This document shows, in pieces, positions 53,952 to 63,391 of a stretch of 64,000 nt of DNA. The stretch comes from Mycolicibacterium chlorophenolicum (lineage in GTDB: Bacteria; Actinomycetota; Actinomycetes; Mycobacteriales; Mycobacteriaceae): positions 634,570-698,569 of the forward strand of contig NZ_JYNL01000020.1 in NCBI RefSeq assembly GCF_001044235.1. The letters run 5' to 3'. The position numbers were made by a program, and so were the translations under genes. The stretch's first letter is position 1; each line of letters starts with the position of its first letter. The notes beneath the pieces are model-generated. The model searched no databases, had not been told where the DNA came from, and saw only the letters and a list, made by a program, of their open reading frames with translations.

Positions 53952-54784
53952 CACGCGTCCACCGCGGTGGCGGCGGCGCCGGCCGAGCGCAGCCGCGTCA
54001 GGTAGCGGATGTCGGCGCGACGCTTGTCCAGCAGCGCCGGGAAGTCACCGACCCCGAAGTCGGGATCGTGGGCGGGTTCTCCGCAGACCTGGGCGCCCAG
54101 CCTCAGGTATCCGCGCATCAGCGGCGGCACCGACACCCGGGCCGGGGGGTCGATGTCGTCCAGCGAGCGGCCGGCGACCACCACGGGCCGGTAGGGCCGC
54201 ACGGTCAACTCGTGCGGCGCCCGGTGGCGGCGCATGACGAAGTCCCGCACGCCCCGCAGGTGGCTTCCGGCCGGTTCGACGCCGGAGGGGTCGGCGACCG
54301 GAACCGACACGCAGCCGGTCACGTAGTCATAGCCGCAGCGGTCCAGGTAGGCCAGGATGCCCGCCCACATCATCAGCACGACCGCGCCGTTGCGGTGCCC
54401 GGCACGGACCACCGCGCGGCCCATCTCGACCAGCGAGGGACGCAGCGGGTCGAGTGCCGAGACGTCGAACTCGGTGGCCGTGTAGAGGCCTCCGGCGGCG
54501 ATCGCCCCGGGCGGGGGCAGCATCCGGTAGCACCCGACGAGCTGGCCGGTGTGATCGTCGCGGACCAGCAGATGGTCGCAGTACTCGTCGAAACGGTCGG
54601 CGTCCAGGCCGGCGTGGCCGGTGTCGGCCAGCGTGAACCCGGGTTCGGCGGTGAACACGTCGTGGCGCAGCCGTTGCGCGGCCTCGATGGAGTCGGCGTC
54701 GGTGCACAGCAGGAGCGAGTAGCGGGGGTGGGTGGCTGCGGAGCTGTCGGGATCGCTGGCGATGAGTACAGAAGCAGTGCTCAT
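53951..54784 (-). CDS. GNAT-type acyltransferase (OlsB/hemolysin-like)
   Basis: 277 residues from ATG 54784. It matches the Acetyltransf_5 / OlsB group: AAQRLRHDVFTAEPGF (about 38), DEYCDHLLVRD, GRAVVRAGHRNGAVVLMMWAGI (about 127), then CGYDYVTGCVSVPV. OlsB attaches a 3-hydroxyacyl chain from ACP to ornithine. The downstream PlsC-like gene overlaps by one base. Function in mycobacteria is inferred. Confidence 0.82.
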   Translation of the reverse strand: MSTASVLIASDPDSSAATHPRYSLLLCTDADSIEAAQRLRHDVFTAEPGFTLADTGHAGLDADRFDEYCDHLLVRDDHTGQLVGCYRMLPPPGAIAAGGLYTATEFDVSALDPLRPSLVEMGRAVVRAGHRNGAVVLMMWAGILAYLDRCGYDYVTGCVSVPVADPSGVEPAGSHLRGVRDFVMRRHRAPHELTVRPYRPVVVAGRSLDDIDPPARVSVPPLMRGYLRLGAQVCGEPAHDPDFGVGDFPALLDKRRADIRYLTRLRSAGAAATAVDA

Positions 54785-54885
54785 AGCCAGCACGGTCGCG
54801 CAGGCGATCAGCGCGACGGCAATCGGTGCGTGACGTGTTCGTGAGCGGTGGGTGACGGTTCGGGGGCGGGTGCCCGGCCCGGAAA

Positions 54886-54920
54886 GGCGAAAGGCCCCCG
54901 TCCCGGTGGGGACGAGGGCC
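54886..54920 (-). terminator. terminator of the etfBA operon
   Basis: A 12-bp stem with one mismatch spans 54893-54920 (GGCCCCCGTCCC with GGGACGAGGGCC, loop GGTG). On the minus strand it is followed by TTTCGCC. It lies 22 bases after the etfA stop. Confidence 0.65.
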
Positions 54921-54942
54921 TGACGCGGGTGCCTTGCGGCGA

Positions 54943-55899
54943 TCAGCCCTTGCGGGCCTTGATCGCGTCGGTCAGCTGCGGGGTGACCTTGAACAGGTCA
55001 CCGACGATGCCGAGGTCGGCGATCTCGAAGATCGGCGCCTCTTCGTCCTTGTTGACCGCGATGATCGTCTTGGACGTCTGCATGCCGGCGCGGTGCTGGA
55101 TCGCCCCGGAGATTCCCAGCGCGATGTAGAGCTGCGGCGAGACGGTCTTGCCGGTCTGGCCGACCTGGAACTGGCCCGGGTAGTAGCCCGAGTCCACCGC
55201 CGCGCGGGAGGCGCCGACCGCGCCCCCGAGCGAGTCGGCCAACTGCTCGACGACACCGAAGTTCTCCGCGCTGCCCACACCACGGCCACCGGACACGACG
55301 ACGGTCGCCTCGGTGAGCTCGGGGCGGTCACCCGCGACCGCGGGCTCGCGCTTGGTGATCTTGGTGGCGTTCTCGGCCGGCGCCGGCACCTCGACGGTGA
55401 CGACCTCGCCGGCGCCCTCGGACGACTCGGCCTCGATCGCACCGGGGCGCACGGTGATCACCGGGGTGTCACCGACGGCCTCGGCCTCGACGGTGTAGGC
55501 ACCGCCGAAGATCGAGTGGATCGCCTTGCCGCCCTCGCGGACCTCGACGACGTCACTGAGGATGCCCGCGCCGATGCGCGCGGCCAGCCGGCCGGCGATC
55601 TCCTTGCCGTCGGCGCTGGAGGCCAGGACGATCGCCGCGGGCGACGCGGACTCGGCCAGCGAGGCGAGCACGTCGACGAACGGCGTGATCAGGTAGTTCT
55701 CGGCGTCGTCGGACTCGGCGACGTAGATCTTCGCGACGCCGGCTGCCTTGAGCCCCTCAACGAGCGGCTCGGCGGTGCCGGGCTTGCCCACCACGACCGC
55801 GGAGGGCTCACCGAGCGCACGCGCGGCGGTGATCAGTTCGGCGGTGACCTTCTTCAGCGCACCTTCAGCGTGCTCCACGAGCACGAGTACTTCAGCCAT
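54943..55899 (-). CDS. etfA: electron transfer flavoprotein alpha subunit
   Basis: 318 residues. Carries FAD and passes electrons from acyl-CoA dehydrogenases to the membrane. The C-terminal FAD domain shows [13 protein letters not shown] (about 205), [19 protein letters not shown], and [19 protein letters not shown]. It follows etfB after about 53 bases. Confidence 0.97.
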   Translation of the reverse strand: MAEVLVLVEHAEGALKKVTAELITAARALGEPSAVVVGKPGTAEPLVEGLKAAGVAKIYVAESDDAENYLITPFVDVLASLAESASPAAIVLASSADGKEIAGRLAARIGAGILSDVVEVREGGKAIHSIFGGAYTVEAEAVGDTPVITVRPGAIEAESSEGAGEVVTVEVPAPAENATKITKREPAVAGDRPELTEATVVVSGGRGVGSAENFGVVEQLADSLGGAVGASRAAVDSGYYPGQFQVGQTGKTVSPQLYIALGISGAIQHRAGMQTSKTIIAVNKDEEAPIFEIADLGIVGDLFKVTPQLTDAIKARKG

Positions 55900-55952
55900 G
55901 GGTTTCGTTGCCTCTTGAGTTCTAGGGGTGGATGAGAATTGGGACGATCTAC

Positions 55953-56744
55953 CTACACAATTTTCTGTGCGACCAGGTACTCGGCGATCTTGGTGCCGCC
56001 CTCGCCCTCGTCGGTGACCTTCTCGCCCGCGGTCTTGGGCGGCTTCGGGGTGGACGACAGCACCTTGGAACCGGCGTTGGCGACACCGACCTCGTCGGCC
56101 TCCACACCGATCTCGGCGAGCGTCAGCTTGGTCACTTCCTTCTTCTTCGCGGCCATGATGCCCTTGAAGGACGGGAAGCGGGGCTCGTTGATCTTCTCGT
56201 TGACGCTGACCACGGCGGGCAGCGTCGCCTCGAGGGTGAACACGCCGTCGTCGGTCTCGCGCTCGCCGGTGACCTTGCCGTTCTCCACCGTGAGCTTGCG
56301 CACGTGCGTCAACTGCGGCAGGCCGAGGTACTCGGCGATGATCGCCGGCACGGCGCCACCGGTGCCGTCGGTGGCCTCGTTACCGGCGATGACCAGCTCG
56401 GTGCCCTCGATGGTGCCCAGGGCACGGGCCAGCGCCCAGCCCGTCTGCACCATGTCCGAACCGTGCAGACCCTCGTCGACCAGGTGCACAGCCTTGTCGG
56501 CACCCATCGACAGCGCCTTGCGGATCGCCTCGGTGGCCCGCTCCGGGCCGGCCGTCAGCACGGTGACGGTGCTGTCGCCGCCCTCACGCTCCTTGATTAG
56601 CAGCGCCTCCTCGACGGCGCGTTCGTTGATCTCGTCGAGCACGGCGTCGGCGGCCTCGCGATCGAGGGTCCAGTCACCCTCGGACAGCTTGCGCTCGGAC
56701 CATGTGTCGGGAACCTGTTTGATCAGAACCACGATGTTCGTCAT
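55953..56744 (-). CDS. etfB: electron transfer flavoprotein beta subunit
   Basis: 263 residues, ATG at 56744. AMP-binding ETF beta fold: VLIKQVPDTWSERKL at the start, the signature region VNEKINEPRFPSFKGIMAAKKKE (shown here in part) and GNEATDGTGGAVP. With EtfA it serves fatty-acid beta-oxidation. A GTTACC/GGTAAC palindrome lies in its upstream region. Confidence 0.97.
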   Translation of the reverse strand: MTNIVVLIKQVPDTWSERKLSEGDWTLDREAADAVLDEINERAVEEALLIKEREGGDSTVTVLTAGPERATEAIRKALSMGADKAVHLVDEGLHGSDMVQTGWALARALGTIEGTELVIAGNEATDGTGGAVPAIIAEYLGLPQLTHVRKLTVENGKVTGERETDDGVFTLEATLPAVVSVNEKINEPRFPSFKGIMAAKKKEVTKLTLAEIGVEADEVGVANAGSKVLSSTPKPPKTAGEKVTDEGEGGTKIAEYLVAQKIV

Positions 56745-56816
56745 GACTGCAGTTCGTCCTTCTCGAAGGGGCCGGTGACCGGCCCGCCTTATCACGTTTG
56801 GAGCTCTCACCCCCAG

Positions 56817-56832
56817 GTTACCAGCGGGTAAC
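56817..56832. promoter_or_regulatory. GTTACC/GGTAAC palindrome upstream of etfB
   Basis: GTTACC, four bases (AGCG), GGTAAC: perfect 6-base arms, 73 bases before etfB and 108 before the divergent methyltransferase gene. On the minus strand it contains TAACCT, a possible -10. A candidate operator for a fatty-acid regulator, protein unknown. Confidence 0.45.
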
Positions 56833-56939
56833 TTAAGGCGGTTCGCAAAAACACCATAGCTGGTCGAAGTTTGCGTTCTCGCCCGCCGGGGTCCTATGAA
56901 CAGTTCGTCATCGGTCGGTTACGGGTTAGCCTGCCTCCG

Positions 56940-57728
56940 ATGAGCGCACACGTGACCCATTCAGCGGTTGGGACGCAGCCGGCTGACGCCCCCATGGCGC
57001 TGACGGGTGAGCGGACCGTCCCCGGTGTCGCCGAGGAGAACTACTGGTTCCGCAGGCACGAGGTGGTCTACCGCCGCCTGCTGGACCGGTGCCGCGACCG
57101 GGACGTGCTCGAGGCGGGCTGCGGCGAGGGCTATGGTGCCGATCTGATCGCCGATGTCGCGCGCGGGGTGATCGGCCTGGACTACGACGAGTCGGCGGTG
57201 GCGCACGTCCGGGCCCGCTATCCGCGCGTGGACATGCGTCACGGCAACCTCGCCGCCTTGCCGCTGGCCGACGAGTCGGTGGATGTGGTGGTCAATTTCC
57301 AAGTGATCGAGCATCTCTGGGACCAGGGCCAGTTCGTCGCCGAGTGCCGCCGGGTGCTGCGCCCGGGTGGGCTGCTGCTGATGTCGACCCCCAACCGGAT
57401 CACCTTCTCCCCCGGTCTCGACACCCCGGTCAACCCGTTCCACACCCGGGAACTCAACGCCGCGGAGCTGACCGAGCTGCTCGTCGACGCCGGGCTGCGA
57501 GCGGACTCGATGCTCGGGGTGTACCACGGGTCCCGGCTCGCCGAGCTGGACGCGCGGCATGGTGGCTCGATCATCGACGCGCAGATCGCCCGCGCCCTCG
57601 CCGATGCGCCGTGGCCGGCCGAGCTGCTCGCCGACGTCGAATCGGTCACCGTCGACGACTTCGAGCTCACCGACGGCCGGGACATCGACGCCAGTCTCGA
57701 CCTGGTCGCGATCGCGGTGCGGCCGTGA
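56940..57728 (+). CDS. SAM-dependent methyltransferase of the MGLP cluster
   Basis: 262 residues. Class I fold: SAM motif LEAGCGEGYGADLIA (about residue 54), DYDESAV, VNFQVIEHLWDQ and RVLRPGGLLLMSTPN. Homologue of Rv3030, proposed to methylate glucose units of methylglucose lipopolysaccharide. TAGCCT seven bases before the ATG with no ribosome site suggests leaderless transcription. It overlaps the next gene (GTGA). Confidence 0.88.
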   Translation: MSAHVTHSAVGTQPADAPMALTGERTVPGVAEENYWFRRHEVVYRRLLDRCRDRDVLEAGCGEGYGADLIADVARGVIGLDYDESAVAHVRARYPRVDMRHGNLAALPLADESVDVVVNFQVIEHLWDQGQFVAECRRVLRPGGLLLMSTPNRITFSPGLDTPVNPFHTRELNAAELTELLVDAGLRADSMLGVYHGSRLAELDARHGGSIIDAQIARALADAPWPAELLADVESVTVDDFELTDGRDIDASLDLVAIAVRP

Positions 57729-59299
57729 CGGTTCCCACGTCAGACCCCGTACCCGGGCTGTTCACCTTCGTCCTGCACACCCATCTGCCGTGGCTGGCCC
57801 ACCACGGCCGCTGGCCGGTCGGCGAGGAATGGCTCTACCAGTCCTGGTCGGCGGCGTATCTGCCGCTGGTGCGGGTGCTGCGGACCCTGGCCGACGAGGA
57901 TCGGCAGCACCTGGTCACCCTCGGCGTCACCCCGGTGGTGGCCGCCCAGCTCGACGATCCCTACTGCCTGCAGGGCATGCACCACTGGCTGGCCAACTGG
58001 CGGCTGCGCGCCGGTGAAGCCGCGACCGCCCGAACGGCGTCCGGTCCGTCCCCGGCGTCGGAGCCAGAAGCGTTGCGCCGCTTCGGTTCCCGCGAGCTGG
58101 CCGAGGCCGATCGCGAGCTCGCCGAGTTCGAGACGCTGTGGCGGCACGGTGGCAGCCCGGTGCTGCGGGAGCTCATCGACGGCCGCGTGATCGAGCTGCT
58201 CGGCGGTCCGCTCGCGCACCCCTTCCAGCCGTTGCTCAACCCTCGGCTGCGCGAGTTCGCGCTGCGCGAGGGTCTGGCGGACGCCCAGCAGCGCTTCGCG
58301 CACCGCCCCGCCGGGATCTGGGCGCCGGAGTGTGCCTACGCGCCGGGAATGGAGACCGAGTACGCCGCCGCCGGGGTGGGCCACTTCATGGTCGACGGCC
58401 CGTCGCTGCACGGCGACACCGCGCTCGGCCGCCCGGTCGGCGACTCCGACGTCGTCGCGTTCGGCCGCGATCTGGCCGTCAGCTACCGGGTGTGGTCCCC
58501 GAAATCCGGCTATCCCGGCCATGCCGCGTACCGCGACTTCCACACCTACGACCATGCGACGGGCCTCAAACCGGCTCGGGTGACCGGTCGTAACGTGCCC
58601 TCGGACGCCAAGGCACCCTACGATCCCGCGCGGGCCGCGGCCGCCGTCGACGGCCACGTCGAAGACTTCGTCGCCACAGTGCGGGAACGCCTGATCAGCG
58701 AGAGCGCCCGGATCGGGCGGCCCGCGCACGTCATCGCCGCCTTCGACACCGAGTTGTTCGGCCACTGGTGGTACGAGGGCCCACTCTGGCTGGAGAAGGT
58801 GCTGCGGGCGCTGCCCGAGGCGGGTGTGCGGGTCGGCACACTCACCGACGCGATCGCCGACGGCTACGTCGGCGCCCCGGTCGAATTGCCGCCCAGCTCA
58901 TGGGGTTCCGGTAAGGACTGGCAGGTGTGGGCAGGCGATCAGGTGGCGGATCTGGTCCGGCTGAACACCGAGGTCGTCGACACGGCGCTGAGCACGGTGG
59001 ACAAGGCACTCGCCCACGCGGCCGCACTGGGTGCGCCGGGACCGCGGATGTTCGTCGCCGACCAGATCCTGCGCGAGACGCTGCTGACCGTGTCCAGCGA
59101 CTGGCCGTTCATGGTCAGCAAGGACTCGGCGGCCGACTACGCGCGCTACCGGGCGCACCTGCACGCGCACGCCACCCGCGAGATCGCCGACGCGTTGGCG
59201 TCCGGCAGGGTGGAGCAGGCGCAGCGCCTCGCACAGGGCTGGAACCGCGCCGACGGATTGTTCGGCGCGCTGGACGCGCGGAGACTGCCGAGCGCGTGA
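57725..59299 (+). CDS. GH57-family alpha-glucan enzyme
   Basis: 524 residues, GTG overlapping the methyltransferase stop. GH57 markers: VLHTHLPWLAHHG at the start, nucleophile glutamate in WAPECAYAPG (about 203), acid aspartate in AFDTELFGHWWYEG (about 342), and a C-terminal helical domain. Family members branch or transfer alpha-1,4-glucan chains. Homologue of Rv3031, linked to methylglucose lipopolysaccharide synthesis. Confidence 0.93.
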   Translation: MTVPTSDPVPGLFTFVLHTHLPWLAHHGRWPVGEEWLYQSWSAAYLPLVRVLRTLADEDRQHLVTLGVTPVVAAQLDDPYCLQGMHHWLANWRLRAGEAATARTASGPSPASEPEALRRFGSRELAEADRELAEFETLWRHGGSPVLRELIDGRVIELLGGPLAHPFQPLLNPRLREFALREGLADAQQRFAHRPAGIWAPECAYAPGMETEYAAAGVGHFMVDGPSLHGDTALGRPVGDSDVVAFGRDLAVSYRVWSPKSGYPGHAAYRDFHTYDHATGLKPARVTGRNVPSDAKAPYDPARAAAAVDGHVEDFVATVRERLISESARIGRPAHVIAAFDTELFGHWWYEGPLWLEKVLRALPEAGVRVGTLTDAIADGYVGAPVELPPSSWGSGKDWQVWAGDQVADLVRLNTEVVDTALSTVDKALAHAAALGAPGPRMFVADQILRETLLTVSSDWPFMVSKDSAADYARYRAHLHAHATREIADALASGRVEQAQRLAQGWNRADGLFGALDARRLPSA

Positions 59300-59301
59300 C
59301 G

Positions 59302-60528
59302 ATGAAAGTCCTTCTGGTGTCCTGGGAATACCCGCCGGTGGTCATCGGTGGGCTGGGCCGCCACGTGCACCACCTGGCGACCGAACTTGCCGCGGCGGGC
59401 CACGACGTCGTGGTGCTCAGCCGCAGGCCCACCGGAACCGACCCGGCGACGCACCCCACCACCGACGAGGTCAGCGACGGGGTGCGGGTGATCGCGGCCG
59501 CCGAGGATCCGCACGAATTCGCCTTCGGCACCGACATGATGGCGTGGACGCTGGCCATGGGACACGCGATGGTCCGGGCCGGCCTGATGCTCGGCGACTG
59601 GCGGCCCGACGTGGTGCACGCGCACGACTGGCTGGTCGCCCACCCCGCCGTGGCGCTGGCCCAGTTCTTCGACGTGCCACTGGTTTCCACCATCCATGCG
59701 ACCGAAGCGGGCCGGCACTCGGGATGGGTGTCGGGCACGGTCAGCCGCCAGGTGCACGCGCTGGAGTCCTGGCTGGTGCACGAATCCGATTCGCTGATCA
59801 CCTGTTCGGCGTCGATGCGCGACGAGATCACCGCGCTGTTCGGCCCGGGGCTTTCCGAGATCTGCGTGATCCGCAACGGAATCGATCTCGCCGGTTGGCC
59901 GTTCGCGCCCCGCCGGGAACATCCCGGTCCCGCCGAGCTGCTGTACTTCGGCCGCCTCGAATACGAGAAAGGCGTGCACGACGCCATCGCGGCGCTGCCG
60001 CGCATCCGGCGCACCCACCCGGGAACGACGCTGACCATCGCCGGCGACGGCACGCAACTGGCGTTCCTCACCGCGCAGGCCCGCAAGCACAAGGTGCTCA
60101 AGGCGACGAACTTCGTCGGCCTCGTCGATCACGCGCAGCTGCTGGCGCTGCTGCACCGGGCCGACGTCGCCGTGCTGCCGTCGCGCTACGAGCCGTTCGG
60201 CATCGTCGCGCTCGAGGCCGCTGCCGCCGGTGCGCCGCTGGTCGCGTCCACCGCGGGAGGTCTCGGCGAAGCCGTGATAGACGGGGCGACCGGCCGGTCG
60301 TTCCCGCCCGGCGATGTGGCCGCCCTGGCGGCCGCGGTGCGCGCCGTGCTCGACGCGCCCGCAGCCGCACAGCGTGCCGCGACCGCCGCGCGTGAGCGGC
60401 TCACCTCCGACTTCGCCTGGCACACCGTCGCCGGCGAGACCGCGCAGGTATACCTCGGCGCGAAACGGGCCGAGCGCAGACCGCAGCCCCGCAGGCCGAT
60501 CGCGGAGCGGGCGCTGCCCGACGTCTGA
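59302..60528 (+). CDS. GT4-family alpha-glucosyltransferase
   Basis: 408 residues from ATG 59302; GTG 59296 overlapping the previous stop is an alternative. Glycogen-synthase-like GT4 fold: SWEYPPVVIGGLGRHVHHLA at the start, HDWLVAHPAVA, LEYEKGVHDAIAALP, and the E-x7-E motif YEPFGIVALEAAAAG (about 300). Homologue of Rv3032, which elongates alpha-1,4-glucans for methylglucose lipopolysaccharide and glycogen in M. tuberculosis. Confidence 0.94.
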   Translation: MKVLLVSWEYPPVVIGGLGRHVHHLATELAAAGHDVVVLSRRPTGTDPATHPTTDEVSDGVRVIAAAEDPHEFAFGTDMMAWTLAMGHAMVRAGLMLGDWRPDVVHAHDWLVAHPAVALAQFFDVPLVSTIHATEAGRHSGWVSGTVSRQVHALESWLVHESDSLITCSASMRDEITALFGPGLSEICVIRNGIDLAGWPFAPRREHPGPAELLYFGRLEYEKGVHDAIAALPRIRRTHPGTTLTIAGDGTQLAFLTAQARKHKVLKATNFVGLVDHAQLLALLHRADVAVLPSRYEPFGIVALEAAAAGAPLVASTAGGLGEAVIDGATGRSFPPGDVAALAAAVRAVLDAPAAAQRAATAARERLTSDFAWHTVAGETAQVYLGAKRAERRPQPRRPIAERALPDV

Positions 60529-60531
60529 CCT

Positions 60532-61269
60532 CTAGCGGGATGCCTTCTTGCGTTCGATGTCGGCCAGCGCGGCGGCCAGTTCCGCGCGCTTGGCCGCCGA
60601 GGTCTCCCAGGACACCTTGCGGTTCTTGACCACCTTGGCCGGGGCGCCGACCGCGATCGAGAAGTCCGGGATGTCCCCGCGCACCACCGCGTGCGAACCG
60701 AGCACACAGCCGCGCCCGATCGTGGTGTTGCGCAGCACGCTGACCTTCACCCCCACCCACGTGTCGGGACCGATCCGCACGGGGCCCTTGATGATGCCCT
60801 GGTCCTTGATCGGCAGCTCGATGTTGTCCATCCGGTGGTCGAAATCGCAGATGTAGCACCAGTCGGCCATCAGCACCGAATCGCCCAGCTCGATGTCGAG
60901 ATAGGTGTTGATGACGTTGTCGCGGCCGAGGACCACCTTGTCGCCGATCCGCAGCGAGCCCTCGTGACAGCGAATGGTGTTCTTGTCGCCGATGTGCACC
61001 CAGCGGCCGATCTCCATCTGGCTCAGCTCCGGGGTGGCCTGGATCTCGACGCCCTTGCCCAGGAACACCATGCCGCGGGTGATGATGTGCGGATTGGCGA
61101 GCTTGAACTTCAGCAGCCGCCAGTAGCGCACCAGGTACCACGGGGTGTACGCCCGGTTGGCCAGCACCCATCGCAGCGATGCCAGCGTGAGGAAGTTCGC
61201 CTGCCGCGGATCACGCAGGCGCGACCCGCGCCAGCGCTTGTGCAGCGGCGCGCCCCACATCGTCGTCAT
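60532..61269 (-). CDS. hexapeptide-repeat acyltransferase
   Basis: 245 residues from ATG 61269. A left-handed beta-helix built of repeats such as IGDKNTIRCHEG, IGDKVVLGRDN, IGPDTWVGVKVSVLRNTTIGRG, ending VGAPAKVVKNRK, as in maltose/galactoside O-acetyltransferases. Homologue of Rv3034c. Because it sits convergently next to the glucan genes, it may acylate the lipopolysaccharide; inference only. Confidence 0.87.
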   Translation of the reverse strand: MTTMWGAPLHKRWRGSRLRDPRQANFLTLASLRWVLANRAYTPWYLVRYWRLLKFKLANPHIITRGMVFLGKGVEIQATPELSQMEIGRWVHIGDKNTIRCHEGSLRIGDKVVLGRDNVINTYLDIELGDSVLMADWCYICDFDHRMDNIELPIKDQGIIKGPVRIGPDTWVGVKVSVLRNTTIGRGCVLGSHAVVRGDIPDFSIAVGAPAKVVKNRKVSWETSAAKRAELAAALADIERKKASR

Positions 61270-61353
61270 GGCCGGAAAGCCTACGCGAGCGCAGGGGTGC
61301 GGAGCGGTTACCCTCACGTGGGCTCGACGTACACCGCGACCAGAAGGGACCCC

Positions 61354-62631
61354 GTGCTCCGGCGAATCATCGTGCTGGCCACCACCGTGCTGATCGCGGG
61401 CGCACTGGCCGGCTGCGGGAGCACCGACTCCTGGGTGCAGTCCCGCGCCGCGTCGGGGTGGGCCGCCCAGTACGCCGATGCCGCCAACAGCAGTTCCTCC
61501 CCTGTCTCGGGCGCCGACACGCTGCGCCTGGACTGGGTGCGGTCGGTCAAGGGCGACCTCGCCGCGCAGGCCGCGCTCGGTTCGGGCAACTACCTCGCAG
61601 TCAACGGGCAGACCGCCGGCGGATGTTCGCTGATGGTGTGGGAGACCAATAATCGCGCGCGGCAACGCTGGTGCACGCGGCTCTACCCGGGAGGCGGGCT
61701 CGCAAGTCCGCTGTTCGATGGGTTCGACAATCTGTACATCGGTCAGCCGGGCGCGGTGATGTCCTACCCGGTGACCCAGTGGATCCGGTGGCGGCAACCC
61801 GTGATCGGCATGCCGATGACGATGCGGTTCCTGGATCCGGGCATGCTGCTGGTCGTCACGCACCTGGGCCAGGTGCTGGTGTTCGACGCGCACCGCGGCA
61901 CCGTGGCCGGCAGCGCGATGGATCTGGTGGCCGGCGTGAATCCGCGGGATTCCGAACGCGGCCTGCAGGACTGCCGGCTGGGCGGGCCGGGGTGCCCCGT
62001 CGCCGCCGCACCGGCGTACTCCGACGCGTCGAAGGTCATCGTGCTGACGCTGTGGGAACCCGGCGCCGAGGCGCCCGAGTTGGTCGGCCTGCGCTACCGG
62101 CCCGGTCAGACGCCGCTGATCACCCGCGAATGGACCAGCGACGCCGTGGGGCGCGGCCCGCTGGCCAGCCCCGTGCTCTCCGCGGACGGCGCCACGGCGT
62201 ACGTCAACGGCCGCGACGAGCGGCTCTGGGCGATCAACACCGACGACGGCTCCGCGAAGTGGTCGATGCCGCTGGACTATCTGGCCCAGACGCCGCCGTC
62301 GGTGACCCCCGACGGACTGATCGTGGCCGGCGGCGGTCCGGGTGCCCGGCTGACCGCGATCCGCGACACCGGCGACGGACCCGAGAAAGTGTGGAGCCGC
62401 GACGATGTGGCGCCGCTGTCCACGGCGAGCCTGGCCGGCGTCGGCTACACCGTGGCCGCCGACGGCGACGGGATGGCGCTGACGGTGTTCGCCCTCGGTG
62501 ACGGCCACACCGTGAACACCTACCGACTGCCGGGCGCCACCGGATGGCCGGTCGGGGTGTCGGTCGGCCATGACCGCAGAGTCGTCACCGCGACCAGCGA
62601 CGGCCGGGTCTACGGCTTCGCGCCTGCCTAG
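61354..62631 (+). CDS. PQQ-repeat beta-propeller lipoprotein
   Basis: 425 residues, GTG with AGAAGGGA upstream. Lipobox ALAGC at residue 22. The rest is a propeller with PQQ-like blades (GSGNYLAVNGQTAGG, DERLWAINTDDGSAKWS). Cysteines in GGCSLMV/QRWCTR and QDCRLGGPGCPV suggest disulfides. Homologue of Rv3035, function unknown. Its stop overlaps that of the convergent gene (CTAG). Confidence 0.86.
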   Translation: MLRRIIVLATTVLIAGALAGCGSTDSWVQSRAASGWAAQYADAANSSSSPVSGADTLRLDWVRSVKGDLAAQAALGSGNYLAVNGQTAGGCSLMVWETNNRARQRWCTRLYPGGGLASPLFDGFDNLYIGQPGAVMSYPVTQWIRWRQPVIGMPMTMRFLDPGMLLVVTHLGQVLVFDAHRGTVAGSAMDLVAGVNPRDSERGLQDCRLGGPGCPVAAAPAYSDASKVIVLTLWEPGAEAPELVGLRYRPGQTPLITREWTSDAVGRGPLASPVLSADGATAYVNGRDERLWAINTDDGSAKWSMPLDYLAQTPPSVTPDGLIVAGGGPGARLTAIRDTGDGPEKVWSRDDVAPLSTASLAGVGYTVAADGDGMALTVFALGDGHTVNTYRLPGATGWPVGVSVGHDRRVVTATSDGRVYGFAPA

Positions 62632-63317
62632 GCGAGCATCGACGCGACGGCCGAGCGCGGCACGGTCGCCTGCAGCGCGCCCCCGGCGCCGCCCATGACC
62701 TCGCCCTGGCCGAAGAAGAAGATGATCGAGTCGTCGGTCAGGGCGAACTCCTGGTACTTCGACGGGTCGAGCCCGTCGGCCGCGGCGATCGGGGCGTCGA
62801 CGCCGAGCTGGCGCGACACCTCGGACTGGACGATCGGGAAGATCACGTCCAGCGGCCGGGTGCCGGGCTTGAACAGCGAGTCGAAGGTGATCGGCGCTTT
62901 CTTGACGACATCCCAGTTGAATGCCTTGTACCAGGTCTGGGGGTGCGCGCCGCCGACGTTCTCGTACACCTCGAACACCACACTGCGGGTGCCGCCGTCA
63001 TCGGGCCCGGTTCGGTAGCCGGTCCCCTTGCCGTCGAGCACGTAGGGCAGATTCCACGAACCCGGCATCTCCGCCACGTTGACGAAGCCGTCGCGGGTCT
63101 GGGTCAGATACGCGATCAGCGCCTGCTGGTCGGGGTAGTCGGCCGGGAAGGTGTAGTCGAGGGTGTAGGTCGGGTTCTCGACGTGGACGTGACAGACCTG
63201 CTCGGCGTCCACCGTGCCGCCGAGGTCGGCGCACGCCGGCTGAGCGGCGGCGGCAGGCGTGGCTCCCCAGCCGGCCAGCACACCGGCAGCCAGGAAAGCA
63301 GCGGCGAGTTTGCGCAT
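62628..63317 (-). CDS. TB22.2-like secreted protein (DUF3298/RsiV fold)
   Basis: 229 residues from ATG 63317, with GAGGA eight bases upstream. Signal peptide cleaved after ATPAAAA (about residue 24). The domain has LDYTFPADYPDQQALIAY, and near the end LTDDSIIFFFGQGEVMGG, like MPT64 and RsiV-type DUF3298 proteins. Homologue of Rv3036c (TB22.2). Function unknown. Confidence 0.88.
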   Translation of the reverse strand: MRKLAAAFLAAGVLAGWGATPAAAAQPACADLGGTVDAEQVCHVHVENPTYTLDYTFPADYPDQQALIAYLTQTRDGFVNVAEMPGSWNLPYVLDGKGTGYRTGPDDGGTRSVVFEVYENVGGAHPQTWYKAFNWDVVKKAPITFDSLFKPGTRPLDVIFPIVQSEVSRQLGVDAPIAAADGLDPSKYQEFALTDDSIIFFFGQGEVMGGAGGALQATVPRSAVASMLA

Positions 63318-63391
63318 CGTCGGAGTCCTCAGGATTCGGCGCCACGGGTGCGACGGCGCATGGTCGGATGTCCGCCAGGGTACGTGAGCGA

